64,000 nucleotides of DNA from ZC4RG19 sp017577565 (GTDB lineage Bacteria > Actinomycetota > Acidimicrobiia > Acidimicrobiales > VFJN01), in NCBI GenBank assembly GCA_047459075.1, contig VSCH01000001.1:1-64000 (forward strand). The letters run 5' to 3'. Below the pieces are notes generated by a model. It ran no database searches. It saw nothing but the letters and a program-made list of their open reading frames with translations, and was not told the origin of the DNA. Position numbers and translations under genes: made by a program. This document shows positions 45,985 through 54,208 of the stretch, piece by piece (within the stretch, counting starts at the first letter, position 1; every line of letters starts with the position of its first letter).

Positions 45985-48402
45985 TCAGGCGGCCATGTTG
46001 TCGGTGGGCACGAACGGCCGGCACGCCTGGCCCCGCAGGCCGGGGCAGGGCGCCGGCTCGACCGCCGGCACGTCGACCCCCTCCAGGCGGGACAGCACCA
46101 GCGCCGACGGCATCGACGCGCTGCGGGCCACCCGGTGGGTCGGGACCGTGCCATCGTCGGGGTTGGCGAACTCCCACGTCGCGTGGTTGCGGCCCGGCGT
46201 GGCGATGCTCAGCCGGAGCCGGGAGCCGGCCCGGAAGGCGTGGGCGAACGACGGGATGTCGATGCGGGCCCGCACGAAGCGGCCCGGCCGCAGCGGCTCG
46301 TAGGCGTCCTCGGTGAACCGGTGCACGACCTCGAGGCCGTCGCTGCGGCGGCGGTCCTCGGCCCGGTGGCCGATGTCGAGCCAGCCGTTCTGCACCAGGT
46401 ACTCGGTGCCGTCGGGCCGCACCTCGGACACCGACACCTGGACGTGCACGTCGGAGGCGTCGGACGCGACGTAGAGGTCGGCGACCGCGGGCCCGGCGAA
46501 GACCGTGTCCTCCTCGAACGGCGCGGTCAGGTAGGACAGCTCCTCCCCCGGCTCGAACCGCGTCCACTCCATGGTGTCCCACAGCCGGGCCATGAGCGGG
46601 TAGCGACCGGTCCCGCCGAACAGCGTCGAGCCCCCGGCGTCGGGGTCGAAGCGGAAGCCGTCGGTGCCGCCGCTCCGCCCCCGGGGACGCTCGGGCGTCA
46701 GGGTCTCGTCGGGCCCGAGGTAGAAGGTCGTCTCCTCGGCGGCCGGGGGCGGCCAGGAGTCGAAGGTCAGCTCGAAGGTGCCGCCGGGCTCGCCGATCTC
46801 GTTGGCGCCGATGCCGCTCTCGAACATGACCCGCACCGGGTCCTCGGCCTCGTAGGCGGCCCGGGCGGCCTCGACGTCGTCGCCGAGGTGGGCGAACCGG
46901 TCGGGCGGCAGCTCGACGTCGGCGAGGTCGAACTGGTCGGCGAGGATCGGCGGCAGCGCGGCCCGCAGCAGCGGGTGCAGGCGCGGGACCCGGTCGGCGA
47001 CGTACAGCTCGAGGAACTCGAACCAGGACATGACGTTGGCCGGGCCGTAGCCGTCGGGGTGGCGGCCGTTCCAGAGGTTGACCCGCAGCACCTCGGCGTC
47101 GTGGAACTCGTCGAGCATGGCGGTGAACTGCGGGCCGGTCTGCTCGTCCTGGAAGGCGCCGGTGATGAAGACCGGCGCCTCGATGTCGGGCACGAGCCGG
47201 CGCAGGTCCCGGGCGGCGGCCGCGTCGTTGTAGGCGGACAGCGCCTTGACCATGGACTCGAAGTCCGGGTTCTGCGCCCGCAGCACCTGGTGGGCGGCGC
47301 AGGTCTCGTCGCCCGCCGCGATCCGCTGCTCGACCCAGTCGGTCCCGCCCGGCGCGGCGGCGGCCTCCCGCTCCCGGATCCACTGCTCGGTGAAGCCGGA
47401 GTTGTAGATCCCGCCCGGCCAGGCCTGCAGCCACGGGTCGGCGATGACGGACTGGGGCGTGATCGCGGCGAGGTGCGGCGGGTTGGTGGCGGCGGTGTAG
47501 AGCTGGCTGATGCCGGAGTAGGACAGGCCGACCATGCCGACCTTGCCGCCCTTCACCCACGGCTGGCGGGCGACGATCTCGACGATGTCGTAGCCGTCGG
47601 CCATCTGGGCGGGGTTGAAGATGTCGAAGACCCCGCCGGAGCAGCCGGTCCCCCGCATGTTGACGGCCACGGTCGCGTAGCCGAAGCCCCGGGCGAGCCG
47701 GACGCCGGGCTCCTCGGAGGCCGGGTTGGAGGGCCCGTAGCCCGAGTACTCGATGACCGTCGGCCAGGGGCCGGGGCCGTAGATCGACTCGTCGGGGAAG
47801 CGCACCATGGCGCTGAGCAGCACGCCGTCCCGCATCTCGAGGTACTGGAAGCCGTCCTCGAGGCTGGAGCCGGGCTTCGGGTTGCCGAGCACGTCGAGCC
47901 GGGCGCCGGTCAGCTCCTGGCGCTCGTAGAGCGACGGGTCGGGCAGGTCGTCCCGGCTGCCCACCGTGATGACGGGCGAGGCGAGGCGGGGCTCGGCGGT
48001 CTCGTCGATGATCACGTAGCGGCCGGGCTCGACGACCGAGCCGCCGACGACGTCGAGCTCGGAGAAGTCGAGGTCGGGCCCCGACTGCAGGGTCGTGTGC
48101 CGGGGCGGGACGTAGGCGAAGTGGGCCTGCCCGTGCTCGTCGGCCAGCAGGGTGAGCAGCTTGCGCCGGCCGGGCCCGTAGAGGGTGAGCGGCTGGCCGG
48201 GCTCGGCGCCGGTGACCGTGATCTGCTCGACGCCGGGCCGGACCTCCCAGGGCGCCTCCTCGGTGCCGCGCAGCAGCGAGGCGAAGCCGCCGGGGCGGTC
48301 GTCGTGGTCGACCGGCCACGGCGGCCGGCAGGCCGCCACGCTCGCCGCCGTGGCCAGCACCAGCACCACGGCCGTGGCCCGCGACCACCGCAGTCGTCCC
48401 AT
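45985..48402 (-). CDS. CocE/NonD-family hydrolase (X-Pro dipeptidyl-peptidase S15 type), lipoprotein
   Basis: An 805-residue secreted serine hydrolase. The N-terminus MGRLRWSRATAVVLVLATAA followed by SVAAC is a lipoprotein signal with lipobox, so it is anchored outside the membrane. The alpha/beta-hydrolase domain has AVNMRGTGCSGG, the nucleophile GLSYSG in VGMVGLSYSGISQLY, a likely Asp in FITGAFQDEQTGPQ and His in NGRHPDGYG. A C-terminal PepX_C beta-sandwich follows (about 560-780). The substrate may be a peptide, ester or acyl compound. The ATG at 48402 has GAGGAGG upstream. A HAIR-like inverted repeat sits just above its -10. Confidence 0.9.
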   Translation of the reverse strand: MGRLRWSRATAVVLVLATAASVAACRPPWPVDHDDRPGGFASLLRGTEEAPWEVRPGVEQITVTGAEPGQPLTLYGPGRRKLLTLLADEHGQAHFAYVPPRHTTLQSGPDLDFSELDVVGGSVVEPGRYVIIDETAEPRLASPVITVGSRDDLPDPSLYERQELTGARLDVLGNPKPGSSLEDGFQYLEMRDGVLLSAMVRFPDESIYGPGPWPTVIEYSGYGPSNPASEEPGVRLARGFGYATVAVNMRGTGCSGGVFDIFNPAQMADGYDIVEIVARQPWVKGGKVGMVGLSYSGISQLYTAATNPPHLAAITPQSVIADPWLQAWPGGIYNSGFTEQWIREREAAAAPGGTDWVEQRIAAGDETCAAHQVLRAQNPDFESMVKALSAYNDAAAARDLRRLVPDIEAPVFITGAFQDEQTGPQFTAMLDEFHDAEVLRVNLWNGRHPDGYGPANVMSWFEFLELYVADRVPRLHPLLRAALPPILADQFDLADVELPPDRFAHLGDDVEAARAAYEAEDPVRVMFESGIGANEIGEPGGTFELTFDSWPPPAAEETTFYLGPDETLTPERPRGRSGGTDGFRFDPDAGGSTLFGGTGRYPLMARLWDTMEWTRFEPGEELSYLTAPFEEDTVFAGPAVADLYVASDASDVHVQVSVSEVRPDGTEYLVQNGWLDIGHRAEDRRRSDGLEVVHRFTEDAYEPLRPGRFVRARIDIPSFAHAFRAGSRLRLSIATPGRNHATWEFANPDDGTVPTHRVARSASMPSALVLSRLEGVDVPAVEPAPCPGLRGQACRPFVPTDNMAA

Positions 48403-48466
48403 CCGATCCCCCTCCTCGAGCACCGCCTGTGGCACGCCCCCGGTGCGCGCCACGTCTCGTGGGCAA

Positions 48467-48472
48467 ACCCTA
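48467..48472 (-). promoter_or_regulatory. -10 box of CocE/PepX-type hydrolase gene
   Basis: TAGGGT on the minus strand, giving a leader of about 58 nt with a GAGGAGG ribosome site. The inverted repeat at 48479-48506 lies directly upstream. Confidence 0.4.
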
Positions 48473-48478
48473 GAGCAC

Positions 48479-48506
48479 AAAGCTGCACGGTGCGTGCGAC
48501 AACTTT
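48479..48506. promoter_or_regulatory. Degenerate HspR/HAIR-like inverted repeat
   Basis: AAAGCTG and CAACTTT are separated by 14 bp, against AAAGTTG-N13-CAACTTT at dnaK and clpB. One arm base differs and the spacer is one longer. It sits immediately upstream of the hydrolase -10. A candidate only. Confidence 0.4.
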
Positions 48507-48535
48507 GCCCGGCGATCGCGCCGGGCCCGGGCGCG

Positions 48536-48570
48536 CCGACGGGGCGCCGGTCGGATCGGCGCCCCGTCGG
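48536..48570 (-). terminator. Terminator after thiolase gene
   Basis: CCGACGGGGCGCCG / CGGCGCCCCGTCGG, a perfect 14-bp stem with a 7-nt loop about 65 nt beyond the thiolase stop. The strongest hairpin seen in the window. Confidence 0.6.
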
Positions 48571-48633
48571 AGGCGAGCGGGGGTCCCGGGCCGGCGGGTG
48601 GCCGGCGCGGGACCGCGCGTCGAGCGGGCGGCG

Positions 48634-49830
48634 TCAGCCGAGGCGCTCGATGATGGTGGCGTTGGCCATGCCACCGCCCTCGCACATCGTCTGCAGGCCG
48701 TAGCGCCCACCGGTGCGCTCGAGCTCGTTGAGCAGGGTGGCCAGCAGCTTCGTGCCCGAGCACCCGAGCGGGTGGCCGAGGGCGATGGCGCCGCCGTTGA
48801 CGTTGGTCTTGGCCGGGTCGGCGCCGGTCTCCTTGAACCAGGCCAGGACCACCGAGGCGAAGGCCTCGTTGACCTCGAACAGGTCGATGTCGTCGACGGT
48901 CAGGCCGGCCTTCTCGAGCGCCTTGGCGGTGGCGGGGATGGGCCCGGTGAGCATGGTCACCGGGTCGACGCCCGCGAGGGCGAAGGTGTGGAACCGGGCC
49001 CGGGGCGTGAGGCCGAGCTCGTTGGCCTTCTCCTCGCTCATGATGAGCGCGGCGGAGGCGCCGTCGGTGATCTGGCTCGAGTTGCCGGCCGTCACCTTGC
49101 CGTCGGGCTTGAAGGCCGGCTTCAGCTTGGCCAGCGCCTCCATGGTGGTGTCCTCCCGGATGCCCTCGTCCCGGGTGACCAGCTCGTCGGTCTCGGTGAT
49201 CTCGCCGGTGTCCTTGTCGCGGTGGATCGCCCGCACCGGGACGATCTCGTTCTCGAACCGGCCCTCCCGGGTGGCCTGCGCGGCCCGGCGCTGGCTCTCG
49301 AGGCCGTAGGCGTCGAGGTCCTCGCGGGTGAGCCCCCACTTGTCGGCGATCATCTCCGCCGAGATCCCCTGGGGGACGAGCCCGCCGACGTCCTTGTAGC
49401 GGTCGGTCACCCGGGGCCCGAAGGGGAAGCCGAACTTGCCGTCGCCGATCGAGGCGCCCATCGGCACCTGGCTCATGACCTCGACGCCGGCGGCGACGAC
49501 GACGTCGTGGGCACCGGACATGACGGCCTGGGCGGCGAAGTGCGCCGCCTGCTGCGACGAGCCGCACTGGCGGTCGACGGTGGTGGCGGGGATGTCCTCG
49601 GGCCAGCCGGCGGCCAGCACGGCGTTGCGGCCGATGTTCAGCGACTGGGCCCCGGCCTGCATGACGCAGCCCATGATGACGTCCTCGACGAGCATGGGAT
49701 CGAGGTCGTTGCGCTGCACCAGGGCGTTGAGGACCTCGGCGGCGAGGTCGGCCGGGTGCCAGCCGGAGAGCTTGCCGTTGCGCTTGCCCCCGGCGGTGCG
49801 GACGGCGTCGACGATCACGGCGGTGGGCAT
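48634..49830 (-). CDS. Acetyl-CoA C-acyltransferase (thiolase, FadA type)
   Basis: A 398-residue thiolase that cleaves 3-ketoacyl-CoA in beta-oxidation. Catalytic Cys lies in TTVDRQCGSSQQA (about 90), the GHPxGxSG His motif is NVNGGAIALGHPLGCSG, and the second Cys is in QTMCEGGGMANA. The ATG at 49830 has AAGGAG seven nt upstream. It is divergent from a long-chain acyl-CoA synthetase across a TetR-type palindrome, so fatty-acid degradation is the likely role rather than acetoacetyl-CoA synthesis. Confidence 0.93.
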   Translation of the reverse strand: MPTAVIVDAVRTAGGKRNGKLSGWHPADLAAEVLNALVQRNDLDPMLVEDVIMGCVMQAGAQSLNIGRNAVLAAGWPEDIPATTVDRQCGSSQQAAHFAAQAVMSGAHDVVVAAGVEVMSQVPMGASIGDGKFGFPFGPRVTDRYKDVGGLVPQGISAEMIADKWGLTREDLDAYGLESQRRAAQATREGRFENEIVPVRAIHRDKDTGEITETDELVTRDEGIREDTTMEALAKLKPAFKPDGKVTAGNSSQITDGASAALIMSEEKANELGLTPRARFHTFALAGVDPVTMLTGPIPATAKALEKAGLTVDDIDLFEVNEAFASVVLAWFKETGADPAKTNVNGGAIALGHPLGCSGTKLLATLLNELERTGGRYGLQTMCEGGGMANATIIERLG

Positions 49831-49900
49831 GGGTGGCTCCTTCTGTCTCGCCCCTCCCGGGAGCCCCCGGACGGGGTCACCTGGCCAGCGGGGTGGCGCA

Positions 49901-49918
49901 CTTGACCGTTCGGTCAAG
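49901..49918. promoter_or_regulatory. TetR-type operator between thiolase and acyl-CoA synthetase genes
   Basis: CTTGACCGTTCGGTCAAG has perfect 8-bp arms around a TT centre. TTGACCG-NN-CGGTCAA is the style of TetR-family repressors of acyl-CoA and aromatic-CoA catabolism. No tetR gene is in the window. Confidence 0.65.
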
Positions 49919-49962
49919 CCAGTCTGCCCAGCAGGGAGGGCCCGCGCAACCGCCGCCCGCAC

Positions 49963-49968
49963 TAGCCT
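49963..49968 (+). promoter_or_regulatory. -10 box of acyl-CoA synthetase gene
   Basis: TAGCCT, 8 nt before an ATG at 49977 and about 38 nt before the GTG at 50007 that has a strong ribosome site. Confidence 0.5.
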
Positions 49969-50006
49969 TATGGCGCATGTCACAGGTCGGGAAGGGAGGG
50001 CCGATC

Positions 50007-51824
50007 GTGGAGACCGCACCCCGCACGAGCACCGCCGAGGTCATCGACGCCGAGGTGGCCGGCCAGACGGTCCTCGGCCGCTGGCTCGACACGGTCGACG
50101 CCCACCCCGACCTCGTGGCGCTGCGCGAGCGCGACGGCGACGGCTGGCGCGAGATCACCTTCGCCCAGCTGGCCGACCAGGTGGCCCGCACCGCGGCCGG
50201 CATGCGGGCGCTCGGCGTCGGCCCCGGCGACCGGGTCGTGCTCATGATGCGCAACATCCCGGAGTTCCACGTCGTCGACCTGGCGGCGCTGAGCTGCGGG
50301 GCCACGCCGATCTCGATCTACAACTCCTCCTCGGCCGAGCAGGTCGCCTACCTCGTCGGCCACAGCCGGGCCAAGCTGGCCGTCGTCGAGGACCCGGGCT
50401 TCGCCGAGCGGTTCACCGCGGTGCGCGACCACCTGCCCCTGCTCGAGCACGTCGTCGTGCTGCGCGACGCCGGCCGGGCCCCCGGCGACGTCCTGGCCGG
50501 CGACGTGCTGACCGACGGGCAGCAGCCGATCGACCTGCGGGACTCGGCGGCGGCGCTGACCCCCGAGTCGCTGGCCACGGTCATCTATACCTCGGGCACG
50601 ACCGGCCCGCCGAAGGGCGTCATGCTCACCCACCGCAACGTGGTGTGGACGGTGCAGGGCTACTTCCACCTCGTCGGCATCGACCCGGCCGGCTTCCGCA
50701 CCATCTCGTACCTGCCGATGGCGCACGTCGCCGAGCGGATGGTCAGCCACTACATGGCGGCGATCGGCGGCTTCCAGGTCACCTGCTGCCCCGACCCCGG
50801 CCAGCTCGCCGCCTTCTGCCGCGAGGTGCGCCCCCAGACGCTCTTCGGCGTCCCCCGGGTGTGGGAGAAGTTCCACGCCGGCGTGCAGGCGGCGCTGGCC
50901 GCCGACCCCGAGAGGAAGAAGCGGTTCGACGACGCCGTCGCCGCGGCCGAGCCGATCGTCGAGCGGCGCACGGCGGGCACCGCCACCGAGGAGGACGAGT
51001 CCACCTGGGCCTTCCTCGACGAGGTCGCGTTCCGCCCGGTCCGCGAGATGCTCGGCTTCGACCAGCTGCGCTTCGCCGTGACCGGCGCCGCGCCCATCCC
51101 GGCCGAGCTCATCCGCTGGTTCCGGGCCATCGGCGTGCCCATGTCGGAGGTCTACGGCCTGTCCGAGACCACCGGGCCCATGACGTGGGACCCCTACGAG
51201 GTGCGCGTCGGCACCGTCGGCCGGGCCTTCCCCGGCGTCGAGGTGTTCCTGGCCGACGACGGCGAGGTGCTGTGCCGGGGCGGCAACGTCTTCGCCGGCT
51301 ACCTCGACGACCCCGACAAGACGGCCGAGGCGCTCGAGCCCGACGGCACGTTCCACTCGGGCGACGTCGGCGTCATCGACGAGGACGGCTACCTGCGCAT
51401 CATCGACCGCAAGAAGGAGCTGATCATCACCGCCGGGGGCAAGAACGTCAGCCCCGCCAACCTCGAGGCGGCGATGAAGACCATCCCCGCCATCGGGCAG
51501 GCGTGCGCCGTCGGCGACCGCAAGCCGTTCGTCGCCGCCCTCGTCGTGCTCGACCCGGAGATGGCGCCGGGCTGGTTCGCCGAGCGGGGCATCGAGGCCG
51601 GCTCGCTCGCCGAGCTCGCCACCGACCCCCGGGCGCAGGCCGAGCTGCAGAAGGCGGTCGACGAGGTGATGACCCGGTTCGCCACCGCCGAGCGGGTGCG
51701 GAAGATCGCCGTGCTGCCCGACGAGTGGCTGCCCGACAGCGACGAGCTGACGCCGACCTCGAAGCTCAAGCGGCGCACCATCCTGGCCAAGTACGCCGAG
51801 CAGATCGAGGCGCTCTACGCCTGA
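50007..51824 (+). CDS. Long-chain acyl-CoA synthetase (AMP-binding, FadD15-like)
   Basis: Activates fatty acids to acyl-CoA through an acyl-adenylate. The 605 residues have the AMP-binding motif TVIYTSGTTGPPKGVMLTHRN, the region YGLSETTGPMTWDPY, the hinge DGYLRIIDRKKELIITAGGKN and a C-terminal domain ending PTSKLKRRTILAKYAEQI. The 'RKKELIIT..GKN' form is that of long-chain FadD15/FACS. The GTG at 50007 is chosen because AAGGGAGGG stands 6 nt before it. ATG 49977 is equally compatible with a leaderless start (8 nt after TAGCCT) and would add 10 residues. It is divergent from the thiolase under a shared operator. Confidence 0.93.
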   Translation: METAPRTSTAEVIDAEVAGQTVLGRWLDTVDAHPDLVALRERDGDGWREITFAQLADQVARTAAGMRALGVGPGDRVVLMMRNIPEFHVVDLAALSCGATPISIYNSSSAEQVAYLVGHSRAKLAVVEDPGFAERFTAVRDHLPLLEHVVVLRDAGRAPGDVLAGDVLTDGQQPIDLRDSAAALTPESLATVIYTSGTTGPPKGVMLTHRNVVWTVQGYFHLVGIDPAGFRTISYLPMAHVAERMVSHYMAAIGGFQVTCCPDPGQLAAFCREVRPQTLFGVPRVWEKFHAGVQAALAADPERKKRFDDAVAAAEPIVERRTAGTATEEDESTWAFLDEVAFRPVREMLGFDQLRFAVTGAAPIPAELIRWFRAIGVPMSEVYGLSETTGPMTWDPYEVRVGTVGRAFPGVEVFLADDGEVLCRGGNVFAGYLDDPDKTAEALEPDGTFHSGDVGVIDEDGYLRIIDRKKELIITAGGKNVSPANLEAAMKTIPAIGQACAVGDRKPFVAALVVLDPEMAPGWFAERGIEAGSLAELATDPRAQAELQKAVDEVMTRFATAERVRKIAVLPDEWLPDSDELTPTSKLKRRTILAKYAEQIEALYA

Positions 51825-52789
51825 GGGCCGGCGCCCGCCCCGGCCGGGTCGGCGTCACCGGCGCCCGTCGTGCCGGTGCGCGGGTCGCCGCCGGTGTCGC
51901 CGACCCCGCCCACGGCGGTCGGGTCGCGCAGCGCCGAGCGGCACACCTCGGCCTCCGACACCGTCGTCCACGGCGGGTGGGGCGCGCCGTCCTCGCCCCG
52001 CACGTGCACGAACGCGACGACGCCGCCGTCCCGGCTCACCTGCACGACCGGGTCCGCGGTGGCGTCGCCCAGCCGCTGGGCCCGGTACCCCCGCACGGCG
52101 GTGACGAGGACGTCCCCGCTCCCACCGGCGAGGTGGTCGTCCAGGGCGGCGCGGGCGGCGACGACGATGTCCTGCGTCACCGGCGCCACCGGCAGGTCGC
52201 GCAGCACGACGGCGTCGTCCTCCTCGCAGTCCAGCGCCGGCTCGGTGTAGTGGCCGCCGGGGTCGACGAGGTCGACCCGCCGGCGCTGCATGACGCCGTC
52301 GATCGAGCACCCGATCGTGAGCTGGCCCGGCGGGACCGGCTGGCGGACGGCGTGGACGCCGGGGTCGAGCACGATCTCGCCGGACGACCACCGGTCGGAC
52401 TCGACCACGAGCGTCGTCGGGATCGCCTGCGTGTTGTGGACCCGGATGTGGAGCCCGTCGACGCGCGACTGCACCGAGGCGACCGGGACGTCGATGCCCA
52501 TCGGCGTGCAGTGGACCTCGACGGTGCGCGGCACCTCGACCGTCCGCCCACGGGGCGGCGCCGACTCGGAGGCGGTGACCGACGCGCGGTCGCCGGCCGT
52601 GTCCTCCGAGATCAGCGCCGCCCCGGCGGCCAGCACCGCCAGCGCCGCCGCCGCAGCGACAGCTCCACGGCGGCGGCGCAGCCGGCGGTGCCGGCGGTCG
52701 GCGACCCGCTCGAGGCCGTCCTCGGGCGGATCGCCGGCGGCTGATGCGATGCGTTCGAGCCGGGACCGGAGGTCGGGGTCATCGCTCAC
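51815..52789 (-). CDS. Single-pass membrane protein co-transcribed with ECF sigma factor (possible anti-sigma)
   Basis: A 324-residue protein with a 38-residue cytoplasmic N-terminus, one transmembrane helix (about 40-60) and a large extracytoplasmic domain ending in a Gly/Thr/Asp-rich tail. The N-terminus (DPDLRSRLERIASAAGDPPEDGLERVADRRHRR) is short, and no zinc His-Cys-Cys anti-sigma motif is visible. Its GTG at 52789 overlaps the sigma gene end by 11 nt, which supports a functional pair. It could be an anti-sigma factor or a sensor of envelope state. It overlaps the end of the acyl-CoA synthetase gene by 10 bp. Confidence 0.72.
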   Translation of the reverse strand: MSDDPDLRSRLERIASAAGDPPEDGLERVADRRHRRLRRRRGAVAAAAALAVLAAGAALISEDTAGDRASVTASESAPPRGRTVEVPRTVEVHCTPMGIDVPVASVQSRVDGLHIRVHNTQAIPTTLVVESDRWSSGEIVLDPGVHAVRQPVPPGQLTIGCSIDGVMQRRRVDLVDPGGHYTEPALDCEEDDAVVLRDLPVAPVTQDIVVAARAALDDHLAGGSGDVLVTAVRGYRAQRLGDATADPVVQVSRDGGVVAFVHVRGEDGAPHPPWTTVSEAEVCRSALRDPTAVGGVGDTGGDPRTGTTGAGDADPAGAGAGPQA

Positions 52790-53336
52790 GCTCGCGCTCC
52801 GCGTCCACCCCGTCCCGGACGAGCACGGCGCGGGCCTGGCTCACGAGCACCCGCACCGTGGCCGGGCGGATGCGCATGATGCGGGCCGCGTCCTCCGCGC
52901 TGCAGTCGAGCAGCTGGGTGAGCACGACGGCCTCCCGCTGGCGGGGGCTGAGCTGGGCCAGCACCCGGTCGACGTGGTCGCGGTCGGCGGCCACGTCGGC
53001 CGGCTCGGGCGCCGAGGCGGTGGCGACGTGCGCCACGACCTCGACGAGCCGGCGGGCGGCCCGCACGGCCCGGCGCGCCGCGCTGCGATGGGCGTTGAAG
53101 GCGGTGCGGAACAGGTAGCCCGACGGGTCGTCGAGCAGCGCCACGTGGCCCCAGCGCTCCCACACCCGGCAGAAGGCCAGCTGGGCGAGGTCCTCCGCCT
53201 CCTGCCGGCTGCCGGTGAGCACGACCAGCGCGCGGAAGAGGCGCCGCTCGTTCGCGAGGTAGAACGCCTCGAACGACAGCGAGGTGGGGGCGCCGACCGC
53301 GATCGGCGCAGCGGAGGTGGGACGCTCCCGGGCCAC
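52779..53336 (-). CDS. ECF RNA polymerase sigma factor
   Basis: A 185-residue extracytoplasmic-function sigma factor. Region 2 (about 20-85) includes FEAFYLANERRLFRALVVLTG and AEDLAQLAFCRVWERWGHV. Region 4 (about 125-175) includes LSPRQREAVVLTQLLDCSAE and RIRPATVRVLVSQARAVL. It resembles the SigE-like actinobacterial ECFs. The start is uncertain: GTG 53336 is used, and GTG 53351 is possible. It is followed by an overlapping membrane-protein gene, a likely regulator. Confidence 0.87.
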   Translation of the reverse strand: MARERPTSAAPIAVGAPTSLSFEAFYLANERRLFRALVVLTGSRQEAEDLAQLAFCRVWERWGHVALLDDPSGYLFRTAFNAHRSAARRAVRAARRLVEVVAHVATASAPEPADVAADRDHVDRVLAQLSPRQREAVVLTQLLDCSAEDAARIMRIRPATVRVLVSQARAVLVRDGVDAERERER

Positions 53337-53442
53337 GGTTGCTGCCAACACTGCCCCAAGAACGCCGCGGCCGCACGTGGTGTTTAGGCGCGGGCCCGGA
53401 TTTCTCCGGGCCGCCCGCCCGCGGCGGTCCGTCAGCGGCCGG

Positions 53443-53943
53443 TCAGCGCTTGGCCGTCGACTTCTTCGCCGTCTTGCGGGCGGTCGAGGCCTTCTTGGTC
53501 GCCGGGCGCTTGGCGGCGGGGCCCTTCGAGGTCGCCTTCTTCGAGGCGGCCTTCTTGGACGTCCGGCTCGACGACGCCTTGGTCGCCTTCTTGGCCGTCG
53601 ACTTGGCGGTCGACGTGGACGCCGGGGCCGGCGGCCACACCCCACGGGCGAGCTTCGGGGCGAGGCTCGTCTTCGCCACCGCGTCCTTGAAGGCCTTGAG
53701 CGGCGTGATGCGCGGCCGCTTGGTGGCCTTGATCCGCACCGGCTCCTGCGTCTGGGGGTTGCGACCCATGCGGGCGGGCCGGTCGACCTTGGCGAACTTG
53801 GCGAAGCCGGAGATCGAGACCGGCTCGCCCTTGGCGACGACAGCGGTCACGACGTCGGTGAAACCCTTGAGGACGGCGTCGACCTCCTTGCGGGCGACGC
53901 CGGTCTGGTTGGCCACGGCCTGGACGAGGTCTCGTCGGTTCAC
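53443..53943 (-). CDS. hupB: HU-family nucleoid protein with Lys/Ala-rich tail (HupB type)
   Basis: A 166-residue histone-like protein. The N-terminal 90 residues are the HU fold: VNRRDLVQAVANQTGVARKE, then VSISGFAKFAKVDRPARMGRNPQTQEP (DNA-clamp arms). The rest is a basic tail of KKA/KKAT-type repeats like mycobacterial HupB. It compacts DNA and may bind RNA. The GTG at 53943 has GAGGAGGAAG upstream. A promoter GTGACA-N17-TAAGAA lies about 75 nt upstream. Confidence 0.94.
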   Translation of the reverse strand: MNRRDLVQAVANQTGVARKEVDAVLKGFTDVVTAVVAKGEPVSISGFAKFAKVDRPARMGRNPQTQEPVRIKATKRPRITPLKAFKDAVAKTSLAPKLARGVWPPAPASTSTAKSTAKKATKASSSRTSKKAASKKATSKGPAAKRPATKKASTARKTAKKSTAKR

Positions 53944-54016
53944 GGGCTTCCTCCTCGGCACGGGATCGTGCTCAGTTTCCTCAACGCGACCCGCTGTCTC
54001 GTGGATGCTCCCGGTA

Positions 54017-54045
54017 TTCTTACGAGTTTCCCCGTCCGGTGTCAC
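54017..54045 (-). promoter_or_regulatory. hupB promoter
   Basis: -35 GTGACA (54040-54045), 17-nt spacer, -10 TAAGAA (54017-54022) on the minus strand. The leader would be about 65 nt. The rest of the 265-bp gap to the helicase gene holds an imperfect repeat of CTGGCTTTTCGC-like sequence but nothing I can name. Confidence 0.5.
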
Positions 54046-54208
54046 CACCCTGTGCGCGCGAAGCCCTTGAAAATCCTGGCTTTTCGCCCGGCGGACCGTG
54101 ACGGACGGTGCTCCCGTGGTCGGACGCGCGCCGATCGTCACGAGCTCTGGGGGCGCGATCGGCCCCGAGAACGCTGGGTTTTCGCGCCCTCCGGCGGGCC
54201 CGCCGCGG

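Noticed and set aside
46135..49905. A plus-strand open frame of 1,256 codons
   Set aside because: It lies antisense to the hydrolase and thiolase genes, whose families are clear. Its composition is repetitive Gly/Val/Asp/Arg with no domain.
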